From a bacterium (GTDB lineage Bacteria > Cyanobacteriota > Vampirovibrionia > Gastranaerophilales > Gastranaerophilaceae): 64,000 bases of DNA. Every line of letters begins with the position of its first letter. Positions within the stretch are counted from its first letter, which is position 1. Positions 53,328-61,986 of this stretch are shown in pieces. The stretch spans positions 1-64,000 of the forward strand of contig JAFUEV010000072.1 in the NCBI GenBank assembly GCA_017470245.1, written 5' to 3'. The notes under the pieces were generated by a model that was not told the origin of the DNA, did not search any database, and saw nothing but the letters and a program-made list of their open reading frames with translations. Made by a program: the position numbers and the translations under genes.

Positions 53328-55307
53328 ATGACAGATATTTCAATCGGACAATCTTTTAATGTTGGAAACGAAAGCAAGATTAGCTCACAAAAAAGCGATT
53401 TTGAAAAACTAAATGAAGAATATAGTGCCTTTAAGCAGAAAATGGCAAAATCCGACTTTTCTAATTCTCCTGTTGCCTTAAAGCAAGAACTTTCCATATT
53501 GGAAAGAATGAAATCGTCTGCCGAAAAAGCAGGATTAGAAGATAAAATACAAGAAGTCGAAGCTAAAATAGAAGCTATAAAATCAACATTATCTAAAACT
53601 GAAGTAAAAACAGGCAGTATTTTTTATAAACCGGTTTTACACACAAAATCATCCGGTAATCGCAGTGATTTTAATGAAATAATAAATGATTGTAAAAATT
53701 CGAGAGGCGAACTGGATGGTGCTTCTCAAGCTATTATATCTGCATTTGGTGATGATTACCTTACACAAATGCCATCTTTATTGAGAAAATGCAGAAACGG
53801 AGAAGAAAATATTTCACAAAATATGGTTGATTCCATAACAAAACTTGCAGGTGCCGGATTTCATCCTAATATAATTAATAATTTAGTGGAAGAATTTGCA
53901 CAAAGCCCCGATGGCATTCTTGGAGATAAAATACTTCCGGAAGAAACTGTAAGCAGATTTGTAGACTTAAATTCCGCAGGATTAAAACAACATGAAACAA
54001 TAAAACTAATGAGATTTTTAAAAAGCGGATTTGAAGATTCCGAAGCAGTTAAAAACTCTGCCGTTCAAATGTATAAAAGCGGAATTGATATAGATAAAAT
54101 TACAGACATTATTCATACTTTGAGTATTTTAAATCCTACAACTGGTAAAGCTATTGTTTCATCTGCAGCTATGAATTCTGTAGTAAATGTCAAAAATTCC
54201 TTATCAGTTACAAGAAAAAATGACAGAAAAGAAATTAATAATCCAATCAATAAACTTAATGTTCAAACATATCATGTAGGTACAAATCTTGTTATTACTC
54301 ATAAAAACGGCGAACTAAAGATAATAGATACTTCTAACGAAGAGAATAATGTTCACGATATGGAAGAATCCTATGAGAATATGTTAAAAGAACAGGAAGA
54401 TGATATTTGTGTAAAATTTGCAAAAAAATATCATGACAAACAAGGTGAAATAGATTCAAAGTATGTAAGGGTTATTGGAAATTTAAGACGTAACGGCATT
54501 TCTAACGGACAAATATTAAAATTAACCGATTTTTGCACAATAGGAAGTATAATTAATAAAAATCGTCTAAATGCCATCAAAGAATTGAAAACAGCAGGTG
54601 CACTAAGTGATGATTTACCCGAAATATTATCAGCTATTTCTCAGGATGAAAATGGAGACCTTGATACTAATACAGTACAAGTGGCATGTGAACTTACTGA
54701 TTCAGTAATTGGCGGTAAAGATGTTGCTCTCTTACTTCCCAAAATCCAAAATAATGAAAAAGTGAAAGATTTAATTATTTATTTGGCACAATTTAAAAAG
54801 GATAGAGAATTTTTACACCCGATTGCTAATTTATTGAGAGCCCCCGATAATAGTGTTGATGAAAATGCTATTGATTCCATTTATAATTTGGCAGTAAATT
54901 TCTTTATTTCTGAACATGGTTCAATGTCTGAAGAAAATTTTGCAATAAACACAGAAGCAATCATTAACACTGCTTTAACTCCTGACACAAAAATTGTTGA
55001 TGATGAAGCAGCCGGAATAATTTCCATTATGTGCAGAAATCACGAAAGTCCGCAAAATATATCAGATGGACTCAATATTTGCAAGGATAAAGATGGTTTC
55101 GTAAATAGTGATTTAGCTGAAGTCTTATGGGATTTATGTCTGGATAAAACATCATTTGAAGATATACAAAAAGTTATTAATTCCTGTAAAACGAATACGG
55201 GAGAAATAAACTCTAATCTTGCAAAAGCTATTATTGCTTTTTATGACAGCGGACACAAGTCCGATGAAATAATCGCAATGGTAGACAAATTACATCAAGC
55301 CGAATAA
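53328..55307 (+). CDS. Large helical-repeat protein, 659 aa
   Basis: No recognised family. N-terminal coiled coil (~25-90). From ~110 on, 38-50-residue units share a loop 'G-E/D-I/L-D/N' then an amphipathic helix and 'G-x5-I-x2-L'. Examples: CKNSRGELDGASQAIISAF, KQGEIDSKYVRVIGNLRRNG, CKDKDGFVNSDLAEVLWDLC and CKTNTGEINSNLAKAIIAFY. Probably an alpha-solenoid for protein binding. The loop resembles an EF-hand-like turn, but full ligands are absent. AAAGG before ATG. Tail-to-tail with the YdjC gene. Confidence 0.82.
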   Translation: MTDISIGQSFNVGNESKISSQKSDFEKLNEEYSAFKQKMAKSDFSNSPVALKQELSILERMKSSAEKAGLEDKIQEVEAKIEAIKSTLSKTEVKTGSIFYKPVLHTKSSGNRSDFNEIINDCKNSRGELDGASQAIISAFGDDYLTQMPSLLRKCRNGEENISQNMVDSITKLAGAGFHPNIINNLVEEFAQSPDGILGDKILPEETVSRFVDLNSAGLKQHETIKLMRFLKSGFEDSEAVKNSAVQMYKSGIDIDKITDIIHTLSILNPTTGKAIVSSAAMNSVVNVKNSLSVTRKNDRKEINNPINKLNVQTYHVGTNLVITHKNGELKIIDTSNEENNVHDMEESYENMLKEQEDDICVKFAKKYHDKQGEIDSKYVRVIGNLRRNGISNGQILKLTDFCTIGSIINKNRLNAIKELKTAGALSDDLPEILSAISQDENGDLDTNTVQVACELTDSVIGGKDVALLLPKIQNNEKVKDLIIYLAQFKKDREFLHPIANLLRAPDNSVDENAIDSIYNLAVNFFISEHGSMSEENFAINTEAIINTALTPDTKIVDDEAAGIISIMCRNHESPQNISDGLNICKDKDGFVNSDLAEVLWDLCLDKTSFEDIQKVINSCKTNTGEINSNLAKAIIAFYDSGHKSDEIIAMVDKLHQAE

Positions 55308-56134
55308 TCAGAGAGCACAAAACCCATATTTTCAATTTCTTTTTTGAGATGTGGGTTTTGCGTTATTAAAAATTCTTCGTAATTATGTTGTTTTTCTTTT
55401 GGTATACTATTTGCATAATAAGGATGAAAAATAACCTCTGTTACGGAGTTTTCTTTTTTAATTTGTTTCAATCCGTTAATTATAGATTTTTCATCCATAT
55501 ATCCGGTATATAGAACCCCTATAAAATAATCATTTGTTTTTATTTCATAGTTTATAAGTTCTTTTTCATTAATATATGTATATGTATTTAAAAGGAGATT
55601 CTTTATTATATTAACAGGGAATTTTAAACTTAACACTTTATTGGGAACAATATACGGCAGTTCCTTTTGTGTTCTTATATAACCTATTTTATATTCGTTT
55701 GCAAGTTTTAAAAGCAGATTAAAAATATCAGGAATTGCGTGAGTATGAACATGAGAATCTATATGGCTTATTTTGCAATGTGCCATAACTTTTTCAATTT
55801 GAGTTCTAAACTCTTTTTCTAATTGATTAAGAAAAATTTTTTCTTTTGATTTTATTATCAATTTTTGGTAGCTGTTTTGAAAAAATCCTTCTGTATTACA
55901 TAACAAATTGCAGTCAGAAAGACTTTTTCCTTCCATAATATTGAAATGGAACCCTATATCAATATTTTCAATTTGAGGAACTATTTCTTTTATAGCGTGT
56001 TCAAATCCCGTCATATTGGCTAAAAGGCTTGTAGAAGTTATTATGCCTTTTTCAAATCCTTTTTTGATTGCAATGTTGTTGTTTTCGGAATATCCGAAAT
56101 CATCTGCATTAATTATTACTTTTTTCATTTGCAT
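55295..56134 (-). CDS. YdjC/ChbG-family carbohydrate deacetylase
   Basis: 279 aa. Metal-binding INADDFGYSENNN (Asp), DIGFHFNIMEG (His) and HIDSHVHTHAIPDI (His pair). Hydrolyses the acetyl group from N-acetyl sugars. Divergent from a GtrB/ArnC transferase, a pairing seen in lipid-linked sugar modification such as HpnK/HpnI. A role in deacetylating a lipid-linked GlcNAc is plausible. Confidence 0.9.
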   Translation of the reverse strand: MQMKKVIINADDFGYSENNNIAIKKGFEKGIITSTSLLANMTGFEHAIKEIVPQIENIDIGFHFNIMEGKSLSDCNLLCNTEGFFQNSYQKLIIKSKEKIFLNQLEKEFRTQIEKVMAHCKISHIDSHVHTHAIPDIFNLLLKLANEYKIGYIRTQKELPYIVPNKVLSLKFPVNIIKNLLLNTYTYINEKELINYEIKTNDYFIGVLYTGYMDEKSIINGLKQIKKENSVTEVIFHPYYANSIPKEKQHNYEEFLITQNPHLKKEIENMGFVLSDYSA

Positions 56135-56188
56135 AATGTCCGAATATATTTTATTATTTTATATAATAGCATAAAAGGTGGTTTAGGT

Positions 56189-57145
56189 ATGACAGTTCCA
56201 ATATTGGCAATAGTAATTCCTTGTTATAATGAAGAAGATTGTATTGACCGTACAACAAAAAGATTAATTGAAGTATTAAATGAACTGGAAAAAAATAATG
56301 ACATATCTGAAAAAAGTTTTATTTTCTTTGTGAATGACGGAAGTCAGGATAAATCATGGGAATTAATAGAAAAATATAATAAAGAGACTAACGGAAAAGT
56401 AAAAGGTATAAAATTTAGCCGAAATTTTGGAAATCAAAAAGCTATTCTGGCAGGATTATTGGAATCTTATAAATATGACGCCGATTGTTTTATAACTCTT
56501 GATGCAGATTTACAACAGGATGAAAACAAGATAAAAGAATTTGTAGACAAATACAAAAAAGGAACCCAAATAGTCTGCGGTATAAGAAATGACCGGAAAA
56601 CCGACGGATTCTTTAAGAAATTTACAGCACTTACTTTTTATAAGTTTATGAATCTTTTAGGGGTACATATAAAAATAAATCATTCTGACTACAGATTAAT
56701 AAGCCGTGAAATCGTTTCCGTATTACAAACATTTCCCGAAACCAATTTGTTTTTAAGAGGAATTTTCAATGAACTTGGCTTTAAAAAAGATTATGTTTAT
56801 TTTGATGTAAAAGAACGTTTTGCAGGTCATACAAAATTCACACCATTTTCTCTTTTTACGCTTGCTATTAACGGAATAACTTCTTTTAGTATTATTCCGC
56901 TGCGTTTTGTGACGGTTATAGGATTTTTAATGTCCTTTATAAGTATTATTATTGGTATACATTCATATATTATGAAATTAATAGGAAATTGTGAGGCACC
57001 AGGGTGGCCTACGTTGGCTGTTACAATAGGAATAATAGGCGGTGTACAAATACTATGTATAGGAATTATAGGAGAATACATAGGTCAACTTTTCCAAGAA
57101 GTTAAAGCTCGACCGAGATACATTGTTGAGAAAGAATTGGGTTAA
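56189..57145 (+). CDS. GtrB/ArnC-type undecaprenyl-phosphate glycosyltransferase
   Basis: 318 aa from MTVPILAIVIPCYNEED, AAAGGTGG upstream; the frame opens 20 codons earlier and would collide with the divergent gene. GT2 motifs FFVNDGSQDKSW and TLDADLQQDENK (DXD), GIRNDRKTDGFFKK, then two membrane helices (~240-262 and ~278-300). Transfers a sugar from a nucleotide donor to undecaprenyl phosphate on the inner membrane. Confidence 0.92.
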   Translation: MTVPILAIVIPCYNEEDCIDRTTKRLIEVLNELEKNNDISEKSFIFFVNDGSQDKSWELIEKYNKETNGKVKGIKFSRNFGNQKAILAGLLESYKYDADCFITLDADLQQDENKIKEFVDKYKKGTQIVCGIRNDRKTDGFFKKFTALTFYKFMNLLGVHIKINHSDYRLISREIVSVLQTFPETNLFLRGIFNELGFKKDYVYFDVKERFAGHTKFTPFSLFTLAINGITSFSIIPLRFVTVIGFLMSFISIIIGIHSYIMKLIGNCEAPGWPTLAVTIGIIGGVQILCIGIIGEYIGQLFQEVKARPRYIVEKELG

Positions 57146-57300
57146 ATATTTTCCTTTTCCAGCCAAACATAAGTAGCAGGTTCTTTTATTGTATAAAGAA
57201 AAGGATTGTAGTAGGTATTGCATTCTTTTTGTTTTAAAAGAAAAGAATTTATATTATTTATTTTTATTTTTATATCGTTCAAATAATTAAAAATATTCAT
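57142..57300 (-). CDS. Small ORF, 52 aa
   Basis: Found by hand. ATG at 57300 preceded by AAGGAAG at a good distance. Product starts MNIFNYLNDIKIKINNINSF and ends in PATYVWLEKENI. Composition is protein-like, and the stop overlaps that of the GtrB gene. Family unknown. Confidence 0.45.
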   Translation of the reverse strand: MNIFNYLNDIKIKINNINSFLLKQKECNTYYNPFLYTIKEPATYVWLEKENI

Positions 57301-57401
57301 AATTCATACTTCCTTAATAATTATGAAATATACAAAATCAGATTGTATTCCTCTGAAGGATTATATTTTGTTAAAATATTATACTTGTGTATAATATATA
57401 T

Positions 57402-57815
57402 ATGAAAAATAAAATCTTAATAACAGATGATATGCCAACATGGCTTGCTTTTCACACTATATTAATCAAACAGTTGTACGGAGAACTGTTTGATATAACA
57501 ACGGCAGCTTCAGCAGCTTCTGCATTAAGTATAGCACTTGAGAACAGAGAAAGTCCGTTTTCAGTTGTTATTACTGATTTACAAATGGAAAACAATTATT
57601 ATCCAAAACTTGCAGGAGAATGGTTTGTCGAAAATTTGCAAACTATTCCTGAATATAAAACTTCCAAAATTATTATGATTTCAGGTATGTATAATATTGA
57701 ACAAATCGCTCAAAAATATAATGTTGAATGTATATCAAAATCAATGATTGTTCAAAATAAGCTATTAATGAAATATATGTTTGAAAAATTGATGCCATTT
57801 TTAACTCAAATGTAA
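57402..57815 (+). CDS. Stand-alone response-regulator receiver
   Basis: 137 aa from MKNKILITDDMPTWLAF. Receiver fold with acidic pair TDD, phospho-Asp in VVITDLQMENN (~residue 58), Ser/Thr in IMISGMYN and Lys in CISKSMI. No output domain, so it acts through protein partners. No kinase nearby. Confidence 0.88.
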   Translation: MKNKILITDDMPTWLAFHTILIKQLYGELFDITTAASAASALSIALENRESPFSVVITDLQMENNYYPKLAGEWFVENLQTIPEYKTSKIIMISGMYNIEQIAQKYNVECISKSMIVQNKLLMKYMFEKLMPFLTQM

Positions 57816-57927
57816 GTTTTTATTTTTCATTTCTATCTGCAAATATGATTTTTACGGATTTTTTTAATAAAAGAACATTCCTATTAAATTTAAAAAATAG
57901 TTTGTTTGTGTTAGTATAAATTTGATT

Positions 57928-58677
57928 ATGGTTAATTTAGACATGTCGAAATATTCAATAGTAACACTGGACGAAGTACATTCAACAAACGGATATGCTT
58001 TAGAAAATATGCGTTTTTTAGATGATAAAACAGTCATATACACGCAGCATCAATCATCCGGACGTGGTCGTTATAACAGAAAATGGCTCGGCGATGATTC
58101 GGGAAATATATATATGTCCATTGTTTTAAAGCCGGATGAAATTAATGAATACCCTTTTCCAAATCTTACACAATATTTATCAGTTGTTTTATGTAATATA
58201 TTGCAAAAAGATTTTAATTTTAATCCGGTAATTAAATGGCCAAATGATATTCTTGTTAATCAGTGTAAAATTTCGGGGATATTGGCAGAATCATATATGG
58301 AAAACAACTCTATTAAAGGGGTCGTTTTAGGTTTGGGATTGAACGTTAATTTAAAACAAGAAACAATAGACAAAATTGACCAAAAAGCAACATCTATATC
58401 TGTCTTAAAAAACAAGTATTTTGATTGCGATAAAATTATAAGAAGAATTTGTGATGAATTTTTTGACGGATATGAACAATTTGTAAAAAATGGCTTTCCA
58501 TATATTAAAGACGAATATATTCAAAGATGCTTCTTTATAGGACAGAATATACGAATAAGTGAAAACGGTGAAAAGAAAGAGTATTTTGCTGAAAGCATAG
58601 ATGATAACGGATTTTTGACAGTAAAAAATGAGTTTGGTAATAGAAGTAAGATAATAACAGGAGATTTGCAATGTTAA
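57928..58677 (+). CDS. birA: Biotin-[biotin carboxyl carrier] protein ligase
   Basis: 249 aa, class I (no HTH). SSGRGRYNRKWLGDD (biotinyl-AMP loop, ~38-52), VIKWPNDILVNQCKISGIL (~102-120), GLGLNVNL (~135). Attaches biotin to the Lys of the OadA carrier encoded 0.25 kb downstream; its stop overlaps the oadG start. Lack of a DNA-binding domain means no BirA-type repression. Confidence 0.95.
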   Translation: MVNLDMSKYSIVTLDEVHSTNGYALENMRFLDDKTVIYTQHQSSGRGRYNRKWLGDDSGNIYMSIVLKPDEINEYPFPNLTQYLSVVLCNILQKDFNFNPVIKWPNDILVNQCKISGILAESYMENNSIKGVVLGLGLNVNLKQETIDKIDQKATSISVLKNKYFDCDKIIRRICDEFFDGYEQFVKNGFPYIKDEYIQRCFFIGQNIRISENGEKKEYFAESIDDNGFLTVKNEFGNRSKIITGDLQC

Positions 58678-58889
58678 ATGAAGGTTTAGCAACAATGGCA
58701 ACAGGTATGGGAACTGTTTTCAGTTTTCTCATAATACTTTGGTTTGCCGTTTCATTAATGGGCAAAATAGTAGGATATTTGAATAAAATATTTCCGGAAG
58801 CTGCTCAAACAGTTACAAAAGCAGTAAAAAAAGTTTCGGAGGATGTTGAAGTTGCTATAGCAATAGCAGCTGCTAAGATAGGTAAGTAG
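58671..58889 (+). CDS. oadG: Oxaloacetate decarboxylase gamma subunit (OadG-like)
   Basis: 72 aa: one membrane helix (residues ~10-32) after a short N-terminus, then a helical tail (PEAAQTVTKAVKKVSEDVEV). This matches small OadG/MmdD assembly subunits. AGGAG upstream, overlapping birA by 7 bases and 29 bases before oadA. Confidence 0.82.
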   Translation: MLNEGLATMATGMGTVFSFLIILWFAVSLMGKIVGYLNKIFPEAAQTVTKAVKKVSEDVEVAIAIAAAKIGK

Positions 58890-58918
58890 ATAATATATAG
58901 TTTATAGAGGGAAATAAA

Positions 58919-60733
58919 ATGGCTAAGAAACAAATTAAAGTTATGGATACTTCTTTTAGAGATGGTTTCCAGTCAATTTATGGGGCTAAAGTTTTAGTAG
59001 ATGACTTTATTCCTGCACTTCAAGCTGCAGTTAATGCAGGTATTAAACATTTTGAAACAGCAGGTGGTGCAAGATTTCAAGCTCCTATTTTCTTTTGCAA
59101 TGAAAATGCATTTGAAACAATGGATAAAATCAGAGCTGCAGTAGGTCCTGATGTAAAATTACAATCTTTAGCAAGAGGTGTAAATGTTGTAGGTTTAAAT
59201 TCACAACCACGTGACGTTATTGATTTGCACGCAAAAATGTTTGCGAAACACGGTGTTAATGTTATCAGAAACTTTGACGCATTAAATGACGTTAACAATC
59301 TTATTGATTCTGCAAACAGTATAAAAAAACACGGTTTACTCCATGAAGTTACAATCACAATGATGGAACTTCCTTATGGTTGTGAAGGTGCTCACGATGT
59401 TGCATTCTACGAAAGAGTATTAAGAAATATATTAGATTCAGGTTTACCATTTGATTCATTAGCATTTAAAGATGCATCAGGTACATCAAATCCGAGAAAA
59501 GTATATGCAACAGTTAAAATGGCACGTGAAATTTTAGGTCAAGATGCACATATAAGATTCCATTCACACGAAACGGCAGGCACAGGTCTTGCAGCATATT
59601 TAGCTGCATTAGAAGGTGGTGCCGATGGTATCGACCTTGCAATGAAACCTGTTTCAGGCGGTACAGGTCAACCTGATATTATTTCTATGTGGCACGCTTT
59701 AAAAGGTACTGACTATGAATTAGGACTTGATATTAAAAAAGTAATGGAAACAGAAGAAATCTTTAAAGAATGTATGAAAGATTATCCTATTTCACCGATT
59801 TCATTAGCAGTAAATCCAATATTAATTCAAGCTCCGTTACCTGGTGGTGCAACAGCTACAACCGTAAACCAATTAAAAGATATGGGAATGCTTGATAAAT
59901 TCCCAAAATTAATTGCTAACATGAAAGAAGTTGTTGAAAGAGGCGGTTTTGCTACATCAGTAACTCCTGTATCTCAATTCTATGCTCAACAATCATTCTT
60001 AAATGCAATAACAGAACATCCTTGGGAACAAGCTAATCCGGGTTATGCAAAAATGCTATTGGGATATTTCGGCAAAACACCTTGTGAACCTGATCCTGAG
60101 CTTGTAAAATGGGCTGAAGAAAAATTACACATGCAACCAACTACAGAACACGTTGTTGATTTGAATGAAAAAGATCCTGAAAAAGGATTAAAAGCTGCAG
60201 AAGAAAGATTAAAAGCAGCAGGACTTCCTGTTACAGATGAAAATTTGTTTATAGCAGCAGCTTGCAAAGACGGTAATGTTGATAAAGGTATTGATTTCTT
60301 ACTTGGAAAAGGTGTTGTTTCAGTTGATAAAAGTGCAAATAAAGCGAAAGCTCAAGTTGCAACAACAACATCTTCAGACGGATGTACAGTTACTGTTAAC
60401 GGTAAAAAATATGCAGTTAAATTCCAAAACGGTAAAGCTGTTGTTAACGGCAAAGAATATACTGTTGATGTTAAAGACGGTATTGAGGAAACATCATCAA
60501 CTTCTGCTGCAGCAGGTGAAGGTGTAGAAGTTAAAGCTCCTATGCCGGGTGCTGTTTTAAGAGTTGAAAAAGCAGTTGGTGACAGCGTTGAAGAAAATGA
60601 AGAAATTCTTGTTATAGAAGCTATGAAAATGGAAACACCTATAAAAGCACCTAAAGCAGGAACTATTACTTCAATAACAGTATCACAAGGTGATAAAATT
60701 GCTACAGGTCAAGTAATGGCAACTGTAGGTTAG
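58919..60733 (+). CDS. oadA: Oxaloacetate decarboxylase alpha subunit with biotin carrier
   Basis: 604 aa. TIM-barrel carboxyltransferase ~1-460: [14 protein letters not shown] (metal), [16 protein letters not shown] and [10 protein letters not shown]. Linker rich in Ala/Lys/Thr, then biotinyl domain ~535-604 with [12 protein letters not shown], where the Lys is biotinylated. Transfers CO2 from oxaloacetate to biotin; the beta subunit then decarboxylates it with sodium export. Could also be a pyruvate carboxylase-type subunit, but the adjacent beta and gamma genes favour decarboxylase. Confidence 0.95.
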   Translation: MAKKQIKVMDTSFRDGFQSIYGAKVLVDDFIPALQAAVNAGIKHFETAGGARFQAPIFFCNENAFETMDKIRAAVGPDVKLQSLARGVNVVGLNSQPRDVIDLHAKMFAKHGVNVIRNFDALNDVNNLIDSANSIKKHGLLHEVTITMMELPYGCEGAHDVAFYERVLRNILDSGLPFDSLAFKDASGTSNPRKVYATVKMAREILGQDAHIRFHSHETAGTGLAAYLAALEGGADGIDLAMKPVSGGTGQPDIISMWHALKGTDYELGLDIKKVMETEEIFKECMKDYPISPISLAVNPILIQAPLPGGATATTVNQLKDMGMLDKFPKLIANMKEVVERGGFATSVTPVSQFYAQQSFLNAITEHPWEQANPGYAKMLLGYFGKTPCEPDPELVKWAEEKLHMQPTTEHVVDLNEKDPEKGLKAAEERLKAAGLPVTDENLFIAAACKDGNVDKGIDFLLGKGVVSVDKSANKAKAQVATTTSSDGCTVTVNGKKYAVKFQNGKAVVNGKEYTVDVKDGIEETSSTSAAAGEGVEVKAPMPGAVLRVEKAVGDSVEENEEILVIEAMKMETPIKAPKAGTITSITVSQGDKIATGQVMATVG

Positions 60734-60743
60734 GAGGTTGAAT

Positions 60744-61931
60744 ATGCAATTAACAGACGGATTAGTTGAATTATGGCATTCGACCGGTATATATAATTTT
60801 ATTCAAACGGCACAAAGTCAGGTTGAAGGTACAGGAGTTGAGCAATTTCTTGCTCACTTCGGTCAACCGATAATGATTCTTGTATGTTGTTTCTTATTAT
60901 GGCTTGGTATCAAAAAACAATTTGAGCCGTTATTGTTGATTCCTATTGCTTTTGGCGGATTACTTTCAAATATTCCAATGCCATTAGGTGAAGAAATAGC
61001 AGGTCCTAACGGATTTTTAGGTATAATCTTTGCCGCAGGTATTGATAAAGGATTATTTCCATTAATAATATTTATGGGTGTTGGTGCAATGACAGACTTC
61101 GGTCCGTTAATTGCAAATCCTAAAACATTGTTATTAGGTGGTGCAGCACAGTTTGGTATTTTTGGAGCATTGCTTTTGGCTCTTGTTTTAGGCTTTGATA
61201 TGCAAGCAGCAGGCTCAATAGGTATTATTGGCGGTGCGGATGGTCCTACTTCAATATATGTTACAACAAAATTAAAACAAGAATTATTAGGTTCAATTGC
61301 AGTAGCAGCATATTCATATATGGCATTGGTTCCTGTTATTCAACCGCCAATTATGAGATTATTAACTACAAAAGAAGAACGTAAAATTCAAATGACCCAA
61401 TTAAGAGAAGTTTCAAAAAGAGAAAAAATCGTATTCCCAATTTTGGTACTTGTTCTTTGTACAATATTCCTTCCTTCGGCTTGTCCGTTGGTTGGTGCAC
61501 TAACATTTGGTAACTTATGTAAAGAATGCGGTGTTACAGATAGATTATCAGATACAATGCAGAATGCATTAATTAACATTGTAACCATATTCTTAGGTTT
61601 AACAGTAGGTTCTAAATTACAAGCAGACCACTTCTTGACAATTGAAACATTAAAAATCTTATTACTCGGTATCATTGCATTCTCTCTTGCAACAGCAGCA
61701 GGTGTAATAATGGCAAAGATAATGAATTTGTTCTTAAAAGAAAAAATCAACCCGTTAATAGGTTCGGCTGGTGTATCAGCAGTACCTATGGCTGCACGTG
61801 TATCAAATAAAGTCGGAATGGAAGAAAATCCTCAGAACTTCTTATTAATGCACGCTATGGGTCCAAATGTTGCAGGGGTTATCGGTAGTGCCGTTGCAGC
61901 AGGTGTATTGCTATCATTGATTGCACACTAA
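60744..61931 (+). CDS. oadB: Oxaloacetate decarboxylase beta subunit, sodium pump
   Basis: 395 aa, about nine membrane helices. Conserved [38 protein letters not shown] and [18 protein letters not shown] are typical of OadB/MmdB/GcdB. Couples carboxybiotin decarboxylation to sodium export. ATG 60744 chosen with AGGAGG six bases upstream. Last gene before the terminator. Confidence 0.96.
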   Translation: MQLTDGLVELWHSTGIYNFIQTAQSQVEGTGVEQFLAHFGQPIMILVCCFLLWLGIKKQFEPLLLIPIAFGGLLSNIPMPLGEEIAGPNGFLGIIFAAGIDKGLFPLIIFMGVGAMTDFGPLIANPKTLLLGGAAQFGIFGALLLALVLGFDMQAAGSIGIIGGADGPTSIYVTTKLKQELLGSIAVAAYSYMALVPVIQPPIMRLLTTKEERKIQMTQLREVSKREKIVFPILVLVLCTIFLPSACPLVGALTFGNLCKECGVTDRLSDTMQNALINIVTIFLGLTVGSKLQADHFLTIETLKILLLGIIAFSLATAAGVIMAKIMNLFLKEKINPLIGSAGVSAVPMAARVSNKVGMEENPQNFLLMHAMGPNVAGVIGSAVAAGVLLSLIAH

Positions 61932-61947
61932 TTTATTTAATTTACAC

Positions 61948-61985
61948 AAAAAAGACCTGTTTTTATAATTAAACAGGTCTTTTTT
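61948..61985. terminator. Bidirectional terminator after oadB
   Basis: AAGACCTGTTT-TTATAATT-AAACAGGTCTT with A and T runs on both sides. Serves oadB and the convergent L,D-transpeptidase-like gene. Confidence 0.9.
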
Positions 61986-61986
61986 T

